DNA of 64,000 nucleotides from positions 1-64,000 of the forward strand of contig CAWBCR010000016.1 of assembly GCA_963787375.1 (NCBI GenBank), written 5' to 3'. This DNA is from CAWBCR01 sp963787375. GTDB taxonomy: Bacteria; Chloroflexota; Anaerolineae; Aggregatilineales; UBA3940. The notes under the pieces are model-generated. The model was not told the DNA's origin, did no database searches, and worked only from the letters and a program-made list of their open reading frames with translations. The position numbers and the translations under genes are program-made. This document shows, piece by piece, positions 44,528-53,429 of this stretch (within the stretch, counting starts at the first letter, position 1; each line of letters opens with the position of its first letter).

Positions 44528-46423
44528 GTGATTTCCATTTTTCGGTCAGTGCTGCTTCCATTCATACTGCTTCCGCTCGGCTACCTGTTCCTGTGGCCGG
44601 CGCTTGACCGCCTGCTGCGGCGCGGCCCCGACCCTGTGTCGCCGTTGGAGGCGGGCCTCACGGCGCTGTCGTGCAGTGTTGGATTGCTGACGCTGGCGCT
44701 GTTCTGGATCGGCCTGCTGCCTGGCAGGTGGGTAACAGGCGGAGCAGCCCTGGTTGTCGTACTCGTCGGGCTGGTTGCCGGGCTCGTCCTGAACCGTAAA
44801 TGGTTCGCGCCGTCACGCTGGCTGGGCTATTGGCGCACTCAATGGCGCCACATGGTCGCGCTTGATTGGCGGGGCCTGCTGCTATGGACGCTGTTAGGCA
44901 GCTTGTTCATTATCCTGGTGCACGCGCTTTACTTCCCCTTCATTGGCGACGATACCCTTGTGCGCTACGGCTTACAGGCGCAAACGTTCTTTACGCTGCA
45001 TCACTTTCCACAGACGCTGGCCGGTTACCCGCCGCTCGCCCCGCTGGCCTTCACGGCAACCTGGTTCGCTGCCGGGCAGGCCAACGAGCACCTGGCGCGG
45101 GTATTCGCCGCTGTCATGGCCGCCGGAACGCTGGGAGCCACGTACGTTGTCGGGCGGCGGGTGTTCGGGCAGATGGGCGGGCTGCTGGCGGCAGTGATGT
45201 GCGCCATCACGCCGATGTTCATCAACAACGCAACGCTGGCTTACACCGACATTCCAACCACCTTTCCGCTCATCCTGGCAATCTTCTACCTGTTGCGCTG
45301 GTGGGAATCGGGCCAGGCGCAGGATGCCGTCTTGTCGGGCATCCTGATCGGAATCGCCACCTTCACCAAGCAGTCGGCGCTGACCTGGTTGGCCAGCGCA
45401 GGCATCGTGCCGGCCCTGTGGCTGATCGCCACCCGTAGCCAGAAGAACACATCCGGGCGCTGGCGGCGGGCGTTGACAGGGCTGGCCGGCATCTTGCTGC
45501 CCGTCGTCCTGATCGGCGGGCCATGGTATGCCCGCAACGTGGTGCTGGGTGGCTGGGGGGGCATGATCCCTGTATCTGGCCTGTATTTCCTGCACGGGCC
45601 TCAAACCGGCTGGCAGGGCATCGTGCCGCCAATAGCCTGGCCCATCGATTTTGGCCCAGTGCTGGCTGCTGTCTATGCGCTTGGCTGGGTGGTGGGGCTC
45701 GTGGCTGCGGCTCGCCAGGGCTGGCAGGCGTTGCGTGGTCGTGTCGAGAACACCCCAACCGACCTGATCATCGCCGCTGCCGTGATCCCCTACTGGCTGG
45801 CATGGTGGACCCAGTTCTCTTTCGACGCCCGCTTCTTGCTGCTCATCCTGCCACTGATGGCCGTGTGGGCCGCGCGACCGCTGGCCTGGATCGTCGGCTG
45901 GCTGGCCGGACATCTGCACCCGCCTCGATTTGTGTGGCAGATTGGCGGCAGCCTATTGCTGCTTGGTCTGCTGGTATGGGGGGCGAAAGATCGCCTGGGA
46001 GGCATTTACTACACGCTGACGCAGCCCTTCGTCTCGGATCAATCCAAGCTCGAACGCACCAAAGGGGCTATGTTTTATCTCGTGGAATATGCGCGCTCAC
46101 ACCTGAATCCCGCCACAGACCATCTGTACTTGATGGATGAGCGACTTGCTTATTATCTGTCCGACTTCGACTATACGGTGGGCTTCCCGCAGAAACTGGC
46201 TGTTCTTGAAGGCTACGACTACCTATTTCACGTCTCATCAATATACTCGATTTATGGAGACGGGCGACTCGGCTGGCAGGACTCCGAATTTTACAAGCAC
46301 GTCTTCGACCCTCTGATCTTCGAGCCGGTGTATGAGTATGACGGCGTGCACGTCATGCGCATCCTGCGGACCGACCTCCCTACCCAGCAAGAGTACGACG
46401 CCTATAACGCTTCACACCCGTGA
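44528..46423 (+). CDS. GT39-like polytopic glycosyltransferase
   Basis: 631 residues. About 12 membrane helices, with the GT-C acidic motif in the first large loop (FIGDDTLVRYGLQAQ). ATLAYTDIPTTFPLILAIFYLL is the second-loop region typical of the dolichyl-phosphate-mannose mannosyltransferase-like family, and a periplasmic C-terminal part follows. Transfers a sugar from a polyprenyl-phosphate donor, by family; acceptor unknown. GTG start at 44528 placed just behind the wecC terminator, so it needs its own promoter (no strong candidate seen). The next gene starts 14 bases downstream. Confidence 0.75.
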   Translation: MISIFRSVLLPFILLPLGYLFLWPALDRLLRRGPDPVSPLEAGLTALSCSVGLLTLALFWIGLLPGRWVTGGAALVVVLVGLVAGLVLNRKWFAPSRWLGYWRTQWRHMVALDWRGLLLWTLLGSLFIILVHALYFPFIGDDTLVRYGLQAQTFFTLHHFPQTLAGYPPLAPLAFTATWFAAGQANEHLARVFAAVMAAGTLGATYVVGRRVFGQMGGLLAAVMCAITPMFINNATLAYTDIPTTFPLILAIFYLLRWWESGQAQDAVLSGILIGIATFTKQSALTWLASAGIVPALWLIATRSQKNTSGRWRRALTGLAGILLPVVLIGGPWYARNVVLGGWGGMIPVSGLYFLHGPQTGWQGIVPPIAWPIDFGPVLAAVYALGWVVGLVAAARQGWQALRGRVENTPTDLIIAAAVIPYWLAWWTQFSFDARFLLLILPLMAVWAARPLAWIVGWLAGHLHPPRFVWQIGGSLLLLGLLVWGAKDRLGGIYYTLTQPFVSDQSKLERTKGAMFYLVEYARSHLNPATDHLYLMDERLAYYLSDFDYTVGFPQKLAVLEGYDYLFHVSSIYSIYGDGRLGWQDSEFYKHVFDPLIFEPVYEYDGVHVMRILRTDLPTQQEYDAYNASHP

Positions 46424-46436
46424 GGAACTCGAGTTC

Positions 46437-47609
46437 ATGCAAATCGTCGTCGTGCAGGAAACCGACTGGTTGAAACGGGGCCCTCATCAGCAGCACCACC
46501 TGTTTGAGCGGCTCTCTTTGCGCGGGCACGAAGTCACCGTGCTCGACTATCCTATCCTGCGCCCGCACTGGCCGCGCGAGCCGTTCGCCGTTCCCCGCCG
46601 CGAGGTCGAGAACGCCGCCCGCATCTACGAAGGGGCGCGCATCCGCCTGATCACCCCCGGCACGCTCAGCCCGCGCCTGCTGGCCCGCCCGACATCGATC
46701 CTGAGTCACACTAGCGCCCTAGCTGGTCTGATCCGCGCCCAGCGGCCCGACGTGATCGTGTCGTACGCGCTCAGCACCGGGCTGCCCGCGCTGTGGCTGG
46801 CGCGTCGGAATCAAATTCCTTATGTTTTCCATGTCATCGACGCGCTGCACGCCATCGTGCCCAGCCGCCTGCTCCAGCCGGTTGCCCACGCCTTCGAGCG
46901 CCGGCTGTTCGCCGCCGCGGACGAGGTGCTGCTGATCAACGAGCATCTGCGCGACTACGCCATCCGCATGGGCGCAGCGCCGGACGGAGCGCGGGTGCTG
47001 CGCACCGGTGTCGACTTGCAACGCTTCGAGCCGGGCCGCCGCGACGATCCGGCGCGCGCCGCGCTGGGCATCGCGCCGGGCGATTTTGTGCTGTTCTTCA
47101 TGGGCTGGCTGTACGATTTCTCCGGCGTGCGCGAGGTAGCCAAGACGCTGCGCGACGCGCCGCCCGGTGTGCGGCTGCTGGTCGCTGGCGATGGCGACGA
47201 CTACGACGCGCTGTGCGCGCTTCGCGACGGCGGGCTTGGCGGTCGGCTCATCCTGACCGGGCGCGTGCCGTATGAGCGCATCCCGGCGCTGCTCGCCTGC
47301 GCCGATGTATGCCTGCTGCCATTTCACACCGTGCCCGCCACCGAGCACATCGTGCCAATCAAGCTGTACGAGTACATGGCCAGCGGTCGCCCGGTGATCG
47401 CTGCGCCGCTGCCCGGCGTCCGGCGCGACGTGGGCGAGGACAACGGCATCGTTTACGTGCCTGCCGCCGAGCAGGTCGCCGCCGCGCTGCATATCCGTGA
47501 CCGGGCGGGCGATCTGGGCCACCGTGCGCGGGCCTTCGTCGAGGCCAACTGCGACTGGGACACGATCACCGCCGAGTTCGAGGCGATCCTGCTGGCCCAT
47601 GCCCGCTGA
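46437..47609 (+). CDS. Glycosyltransferase family 4 protein
   Basis: 390 residues, GT-B fold. N-terminal acceptor lobe (MQIVVVQETDWLKRGPHQQHH) and C-terminal donor lobe with the GT4 signature VPIKLYEYMASGRPVIAAPLPG containing the E-x7-E-like motif. Uses a nucleotide-sugar donor at the cytoplasmic membrane face. ATG 46437 is chosen because the first beta strand follows directly; an extension upstream only overlaps the previous gene. Part of the surface-glycan cluster. Confidence 0.88.
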   Translation: MQIVVVQETDWLKRGPHQQHHLFERLSLRGHEVTVLDYPILRPHWPREPFAVPRREVENAARIYEGARIRLITPGTLSPRLLARPTSILSHTSALAGLIRAQRPDVIVSYALSTGLPALWLARRNQIPYVFHVIDALHAIVPSRLLQPVAHAFERRLFAAADEVLLINEHLRDYAIRMGAAPDGARVLRTGVDLQRFEPGRRDDPARAALGIAPGDFVLFFMGWLYDFSGVREVAKTLRDAPPGVRLLVAGDGDDYDALCALRDGGLGGRLILTGRVPYERIPALLACADVCLLPFHTVPATEHIVPIKLYEYMASGRPVIAAPLPGVRRDVGEDNGIVYVPAAEQVAAALHIRDRAGDLGHRARAFVEANCDWDTITAEFEAILLAHAR

Positions 47610-47657
47610 TCGCACGCTGGCGGCGGCGCGGCCCGGTATGGTATGCTCACCCCTCAT

Positions 47658-48854
47658 ATGGACACACTGCGCATCCTGCACATCATCCCATACTACGATC
47701 CGGCCTGGGCCTACGGTGGCTCGACGCGCGTGGTGTCAGACCTGACGCGCCATCTGGCGGCGCGCGGCCACGCGGTGACGGTCCTCACCACCGACGCGCT
47801 CGACGCGCAGCACCGCGCTGAAATAGGATGTGCCACCATCGAGGGTGTGCAGGTGATCCGCTGCCATAATCTCAGCAACCGGCTGGCGTGGAACCGGATC
47901 TTCGTGCCGGTCGGGCTGGGACGCACAGTGGCGCAGCTGCTGCCGCAGGTCGACGTGGCCCATCTGCACGAAATCCGAAGCCTGCTGAACGCTGCCGCGC
48001 TGCCGCGCTTATTGCGGCATCACACGCCATACATCGTCACCCCGCACGGCGGCCTGCCTGCCGAATTGGGCCGCACGGCCTTTAAGCGGCTGTACGACGC
48101 GCTGATCGGGCGCAGACTGCTCGACCGGGTGACCTTTCTGCACGCGCTGACCGATATGGAGCGCCAGCAGGCGGTCGATCTGGGTGTGCCGCCGGAGAAG
48201 GTTGTCGTGATTCCCAACGGCATTGACCCCGGCGCTTTCGACGTGCCCGCCGACGTGCCCGCCTTCAAGCGCCACTTCGACATCCCCGCCGGGCAGCCGG
48301 TCGTGGGCTTCGTCGGGCGGCTGAACGCCATCAAGGGGCTCGACTTCCTGCTCGACGCGTTTGCCGCGCTGCTGGCCCGAAAGCCTGATGCTGTGCTGCT
48401 GCTCGTCGGGCCGGATGATGGGGCGCGCGCCGCGCTGGAGGCGCAGGTCGCGCGGCTGGGGATCGGCGGGTCGGTGCGCTTCACCGGCATGTTGACCAAC
48501 CCTGCCGACAAGGCTGCCGCCTACCGCGCGGCTGACGTGTACGTGCTGCCCTCGCGCTACGAGAACCTGCCCACGACTGTGCTGGAGGCATTGCTGCTGG
48601 GCACGCTCTGCGTCGTCAGTGACCGCTGTGGGCTGGCCGCGCAGCTTGCCGAGGCAAACGTGGCCCAGGTTATGCCGTTCGGCGCAGCAGACCGGCTTTC
48701 CGACCTGCTGGTACAGGCGCTCGACCAGCCAGAGGCGGCCCACAGCCGCGCTGCCCGCGGCCGTGCCTACGTGATCGAGCATTTTTCGTGGGAAGCGGTG
48801 ACAGATCGCTGGGAAGCCGTATACCACCACTGTGTCGAACAGGCTAAGCTATAG
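47658..48854 (+). CDS. Glycosyltransferase family 4 protein
   Basis: 398 residues, GT-B fold. LHIIPYYDPAWAYGGSTRVVSDL at the N-terminus (glycine-rich acceptor loop), TPHGGLPAELGRTAFKRLYD, IPNGIDPGAFDVP, GFVGRLNAIKGLDFLLDAF and the C-terminal LPSRYENLPTTVLEALLLG with the conserved acidic pair. Paralogous in type to the preceding GT4. ATG 47658 (MDTLRIL) preferred to ATG 47643, which adds only five residues. Confidence 0.88.
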   Translation: MDTLRILHIIPYYDPAWAYGGSTRVVSDLTRHLAARGHAVTVLTTDALDAQHRAEIGCATIEGVQVIRCHNLSNRLAWNRIFVPVGLGRTVAQLLPQVDVAHLHEIRSLLNAAALPRLLRHHTPYIVTPHGGLPAELGRTAFKRLYDALIGRRLLDRVTFLHALTDMERQQAVDLGVPPEKVVVIPNGIDPGAFDVPADVPAFKRHFDIPAGQPVVGFVGRLNAIKGLDFLLDAFAALLARKPDAVLLLVGPDDGARAALEAQVARLGIGGSVRFTGMLTNPADKAAAYRAADVYVLPSRYENLPTTVLEALLLGTLCVVSDRCGLAAQLAEANVAQVMPFGAADRLSDLLVQALDQPEAAHSRAARGRAYVIEHFSWEAVTDRWEAVYHHCVEQAKL

Positions 48855-48898
48855 CGACGTAAGATTGGGCGCGCTGCGCCTCGCCAGAGGACAACAAG

Positions 48899-50853
48899 AT
48901 GTGTGGAATCGCAGGGATCGTCAGCCTGAGCGACGACCGTCCGGTCGATGGGGATCTGGTGCGGCGCATGGCCGACGTGATCGCGCATCGCGGCCCCGAC
49001 GATGCAGGCGTGTACCTCTCACCCGATGGTCGCGCCGGGCTGGCCAACCGCCGTCTGGCCATCATCGACCTGTCGCCCGCCGGCCACCAGCCCATGTCGA
49101 CGCCCGACGGCACGCTGTGGATCGCCTACAACGGCGAGGTGTACAACTATGCCGACCATCGCCCTATGCTGGAGGCGAAAGGCGTCACTTTTCGCGGCCA
49201 CTCCGATACAGAGGTGATTGTCGACCTGTACTGCGAGGAAGGCCCGGCGATGCTTGCCCGGCTGCGCGGCATGTTTGCCTTGGCCATCTGGGACGAGCGC
49301 AAGCGCGAGTTGTTTCTGGCCCGCGACCGCATCGGCGTGAAGCCGCTGTACTACACCTTCGCCGGTGGGCAGTTCATCTTCGCCAGCGAGATCAAGGCCA
49401 TCTTGCAGCAGCCGGACGTCGTGCGCGAGGTCGACGAGGAGGCGCTGTACCATTTCCTGTCGTTCCTTACCTCGCCCGCCCCTAAGACGTTGTTCAAGGG
49501 CATCTACAAGCTCCAGCCCGGCCACCACGCGACCCTCTCAGCCGGCGGTGACCTGCACATCAGCGAATACTGGGATGTGTTCGAACTCGGCCCGCCCCCA
49601 CGATGGCTGGTCATCCGAGCGCTTCCAGCAGGCGCTGCTCGACGAATTGCGCGAGGCGGTCCGACTGCGCATGGTCAGCGACGTGCCGTTTGGCGTCTTT
49701 CTCAGCGGTGGCATCAACTCCAGCACCAACGTGGCGCTGATGGCCGAACAGATGGATCGCCCGGTGCAGACCTTCAGCATCGGCTACGCCGGGCACGAAC
49801 GCTACAACGAGTTCGAGCATGCCCGGCTCATCGCCAGGCAGTTTGGCGCAGAACACCACGAGGTGGTCATCGACGAGGACGACCTGCTGAAGTTCCTGCC
49901 GGGGCTGGTCTACCATCAGGACGAGCCTATTGCCGACCCGGTATGCGTGCCGATTTACTACGTCTCGAAGCTGGCTCGCGAACTCGGGCACCATCGTCAT
50001 CCAGGTTGGCGAGGGGGCCGACGAGCTGTTCGCCGGCTACACCCACTGGCACGATATCCTGCGCCTGCGTCACGGCGCATGGAACGCTTTCGGGCGGATG
50101 CCCGCATCGCTGCGGCGGCTGGCGCTGGCCGCTACGCCCATCAGCCGCAACTCGATCCGCTATGAGTTCGTGCGCCGCGCGACCGCAGGCGAGGAGCTGT
50201 TCTGGGGTGGTGCGGAAGCCTTCGGCGAGGCGCGCAAGAACCGCCTGATCGGCGAGGGGCTGCGCAGGCGGCTGGGCGGCCTGTCCTCGTGGGATGCCAT
50301 TCGCCCCTACCGCCAGCGATTCGAGCAGCGCAGCCAGGCCGTTGAGGGCGGCGGTGATTACGTCAACTGGATGGCCTACCTCGACCTGCGCCTGCGCCTG
50401 CCGGAACTCCTGCTAATGCGCGTTGACAAGATGTCGATGGCGACCAGCGTCGAGGCACGTGTGCCATTCCTCGACCACGAATTCGTGGGGCTGGCGATGA
50501 GCGCCCCAGAGCGCTACAAGGTCGACGGGCGGACCACCAAGTCGCTATTCAAGCACGCGGTGCGCGGTCTGATCCCCGATCAGATCATCGACCGCCCCAA
50601 GCAGGGTTTCAGCGTGCCGGTCGCCGAGTGGCTGCAAACCCGCCTGGGCAACGTCATACAGCGCAAGCTGACGGACTTCGCTGCCCGCACCGATTACTTC
50701 GACCCGGCAGCCGTGCAGAAGATGATCGCCGCCAGCGATTATCTGACATGGTACCTGCTCAACTTCGCGCTGTGGCACGAGATGTGGATCGAAGGCGGCG
50801 GGCCTGCCGCCAGCGCGGTGCCCACACTGGCAGAGATGGGCCTCACCGGTTGA
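48899..50853 (+). CDS. asnB: Asparagine synthetase-like glutamine amidotransferase (two frameshifts)
   Basis: About 651 residues. N-terminal class II glutaminase starts MCGIAGIVSLS, with the nucleophilic Cys2, and contains HRGPDDAG and YNGEVYNY. The C-terminal synthetase domain has the PP-loop as SGGINSS where family members have SGGxDSS, GEGADELFAGY, and VDKMSMATSVEARVPFLDH. Frame shifts: at the C5 run 49595-49599 (GPPP to HDGWSSERFQQ) and at GGG 49986-49988 (ELG to TIVIQVGEG). In glycan clusters such proteins usually amidate a uronic acid in the polysaccharide instead of making asparagine; the wecC-like dehydrogenase upstream fits that. Confidence 0.88.
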
Positions 50854-50873
50854 TCGGCATCAACAAACAGAAC

Positions 50874-50895
50874 GGGGACGCCAGTGGGCGTCCCC
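50874..50895. terminator. Hairpin terminator between asnB and the DUF427 gene
   Basis: Nine-base perfect stem (GGGGACGCC / GGCGTCCCC) with loop AGTG between convergent genes; short T tracts (ATTTTC) follow on the plus strand. Confidence 0.7.
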
Positions 50896-50914
50896 GGCAT
50901 TTTCAGCAGACCTG

Positions 50915-51694
50915 CTATGAGAACTTGCTCTTGGGCCGCGCCTGCAGCACCTCATCGACAATCATGTCAACCTTCTCGTTATAGAAGGACAGCAGCCCTT
51001 TGATCTTCGGGATTTCGGGCAGCGGGTCGAGATAGCCCCACACCATGTCCACATACGGTTTGCCATTGATCGCCACCGTCCAGTACGACGCCTGCCCCTT
51101 ATACGGACAGCGCGAGTGCGTGCCAGTCGGCGTGAGCAGGTCCATCCGCACATCTTCCTGCGGAATGTAGTAACGCACTGGCAGCCCCGTTTCGATCAGC
51201 AGCACGGGGCGCGTGGTGTCGGCCACCGTCACGCCGTCTATCTGGACCTGCACGTGCCGTGAACTGTGCAGCGTGTCAACGCGGGTAAATGGGTCGCGTG
51301 GGTGCACGAACACTTCTTCGTCTTCCTCGTACCATGCATCCATCACGCTCCAGTCAAAGGTGACATACCCATTCGTGTCAGGGCGATCCGCTGGCGCGCT
51401 GACGAAAGTCCACGCGGCGTTCTCCGCCGCTTTGCCACCCACCTGCACCGTCCAGTGACGCGTATCACCGCGCCAACCCGAATGAGTGGTATGATCGGTC
51501 TCGTGCAGCAGGTCCATTCGTACGTCTTCAACCGGGAAGAAATAGTGCAGCCGGTACGGCGCATCGCGCAGCAGCATCACCCGTGTGCTGTCCGCAATCG
51601 TCTCTCCGCCGAATTTCACCCGCACCCGCCGCCCGGCGGGCAGCCACAGCCCGCGCGGCAGCGTCTTTGGATCGGTTGTTGTCATCACACCCAT
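50915..51694 (-). CDS. Tandem DUF427 protein
   Basis: 259 residues made of two DUF427 repeats. Repeat 1 spans about 23-130 (VRVKFGGETIADSTRVMLL...HYFFPVEDVRMDLL...TRHWTVQVGGK) and repeat 2 about 145-230 (VQVQIDGVTVADTTRPVLL...RYYIPQEDVRMDLL...ASYWTVAINGK). The shared VRMDLL and YWTV/HWTV blocks show an internal duplication. DUF427 is a small beta-rich domain of unknown function. The gene is monocistronic, convergent to asnB and upstream of nothing obvious. Confidence 0.88.
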   Translation of the reverse strand: MGVMTTTDPKTLPRGLWLPAGRRVRVKFGGETIADSTRVMLLRDAPYRLHYFFPVEDVRMDLLHETDHTTHSGWRGDTRHWTVQVGGKAAENAAWTFVSAPADRPDTNGYVTFDWSVMDAWYEEDEEVFVHPRDPFTRVDTLHSSRHVQVQIDGVTVADTTRPVLLIETGLPVRYYIPQEDVRMDLLTPTGTHSRCPYKGQASYWTVAINGKPYVDMVWGYLDPLPEIPKIKGLLSFYNEKVDMIVDEVLQARPKSKFS

Positions 51695-51787
51695 AGGGTC
51701 ACCCTCGCTCTATACATAATACGCATGTCATTATATCGACGCACTTGTGGCCCCGGATATTACGAATGAGCCGCTGGCCGCGTTGGA

Positions 51788-53254
51788 TCAATCGCAGTCT
51801 TCGCACAGACAGCTCTGCATCCATTCACGGCCATCCCGTTCGATAAACTTCCGGGCCGATCTGGGCCCGACGCTGCCCGGCGCGTACGTTTCAAGCGATG
51901 GGGCGTTCTTGCTCTGCCAGCCAGCGATGATCGGATCGATGAACTTCCAGGCCAGCTCGATCCCGTCGCTACGGGTAAACAGCGACGCATCGCCGTGCAG
52001 CGCGTCGAGCAGCAGCCGCTCGTACGCTTCGGGGATGCTGCGCGGACCAAACAACTCCTGATAGCTGAAATCCATTAGCACCGATCGCATCTCGGCGACC
52101 GTATCTGGCACCTTCGCCTCGAAGCTGAAGTGAATGCCCTCGTCGGGCTGGATGCAGATGCTGAGCCGATTGGGCGTGATGGACGTGTCCGGCGGCAGCG
52201 GGAACATCAAGTGCGGAGGTCGCCGGAACTGGATCACAATCTCGGTCGATTTGTCGCTGAGCGCCTTGCCAGAGCGCAGGTAGAATGGCACATCCTGCCA
52301 GCGCCAGTTGTCGATGTACAGCCGCAGCGCGGCGTAGGTCGCTGTCTGCGACTCAGGATCAACTCCCTCTGCCTGCCGGTAGCCCTTGTATTGGCCGCGC
52401 ACGGTCTGCTTACCGACCATCTCCGGCGCAATGGGACGCAGAGCAGAGAAGATCTTCACCTTCTCGTTGCGGATCGCATCGGCGTCGAACGATCCCGGCG
52501 GCTCCATCGCCAGCAGCGCCAGAAGCTGCATCAGGTGGTTCTGGAACATGTCGCGCAGCACACCGGCATGATCGTAATAAGCCGCCCTGTGACCCACGTC
52601 GACCGTCTCGGCCACGGTGATCTGCACGTGGTCAATGTAGTTGCGGTTCCAGGCCGTCTCGAACAGCGTGTTGGCGAAGCGAAAGAACAGGATGTTCTGC
52701 GCGGTTTCTTTGCCGAGATAGTGGTCAATGCGGTAAATCTGGCTCTCATCGAAAACCGCGTGGAGGGCCTTGTTCAGCGCCTCCGCCGATTTGAGATCGT
52801 GGCCGAACGGCTTCTCGACCACGATGCGCCGGCCCACTTCAGCGTGATGAGCCATCCCCGCCTCGCCCAGCCGTGCAGGGATGATCGGGAAGAACATTGG
52901 CGCGGTTGCCAGATAGTACAGCCGGTGACAGGGACCGCCTTCAAGCTCGTCCAGCCGACTGTCGAGCGTCTTGAAATCAGCCGTCTTATCGAAGCTGCCG
53001 GTCACGTAGTGAAGGTGGCCGGCGAAATCCCGCCAAGCCTTCTCGTCGAAGCTATCTTCTGCATAGCGGTGCATGCCTTCCAGCAGGTGCGCACGGAATT
53101 CCTCGTCGCTGTATGGCGTGATAGCGAAGCCGAAGATGTTGGCGCCCTTCGGCAGTCGTCCCTTGCAGTGCAGGCTGTACAGCGCCGGGATCAGCTTGCG
53201 CTGGGTCAGGTCACCTGACGCGCCAAAAATCACTATCGACGTGACATCACCCAT
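51788..53254 (-). CDS. zwf: Glucose-6-phosphate 1-dehydrogenase
   Basis: 488 residues; oxidises glucose-6-phosphate to 6-phosphogluconolactone, the entry to the pentose phosphate pathway. Nucleotide-binding motif IFGASGDLTQRKLIPAL, active-site RIDHYLGKETAQNI, and EKPFGHDL are intact. The C-terminus ends in a Cys cluster (QSCLCEDCD), not common in Zwf. ATG 53254 has AGGA nine bases upstream. No partner gene (opcA, pgl, gnd, tal) is adjacent. Confidence 0.96.
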   Translation of the reverse strand: MGDVTSIVIFGASGDLTQRKLIPALYSLHCKGRLPKGANIFGFAITPYSDEEFRAHLLEGMHRYAEDSFDEKAWRDFAGHLHYVTGSFDKTADFKTLDSRLDELEGGPCHRLYYLATAPMFFPIIPARLGEAGMAHHAEVGRRIVVEKPFGHDLKSAEALNKALHAVFDESQIYRIDHYLGKETAQNILFFRFANTLFETAWNRNYIDHVQITVAETVDVGHRAAYYDHAGVLRDMFQNHLMQLLALLAMEPPGSFDADAIRNEKVKIFSALRPIAPEMVGKQTVRGQYKGYRQAEGVDPESQTATYAALRLYIDNWRWQDVPFYLRSGKALSDKSTEIVIQFRRPPHLMFPLPPDTSITPNRLSICIQPDEGIHFSFEAKVPDTVAEMRSVLMDFSYQELFGPRSIPEAYERLLLDALHGDASLFTRSDGIELAWKFIDPIIAGWQSKNAPSLETYAPGSVGPRSARKFIERDGREWMQSCLCEDCD

Positions 53255-53375
53255 AAGACAGTATCCTTTCACTTCGAAACACGGGTGGTGGGGCCATACT
53301 GAAAAGCCCCCACCCTCTGATGATATCTACTCGAAGGACAGAACGCCCGTCGACAGCAGCGGTGCTGGAATCAAA

Positions 53376-53397
53376 AGCCCCCAGCGAGCCGGGGGCT
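53376..53397 (-). terminator. Intrinsic terminator after the kinase/HD-GYP gene
   Basis: Seven-base perfect stem (AGCCCCC / GGGGGCT) plus inner pairs; on the minus strand TTTTGATT follows. Confidence 0.75.
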
Positions 53398-53429
53398 GTG
53401 AAATGGGAGGCAGATGAGCGTGGCCCAGG

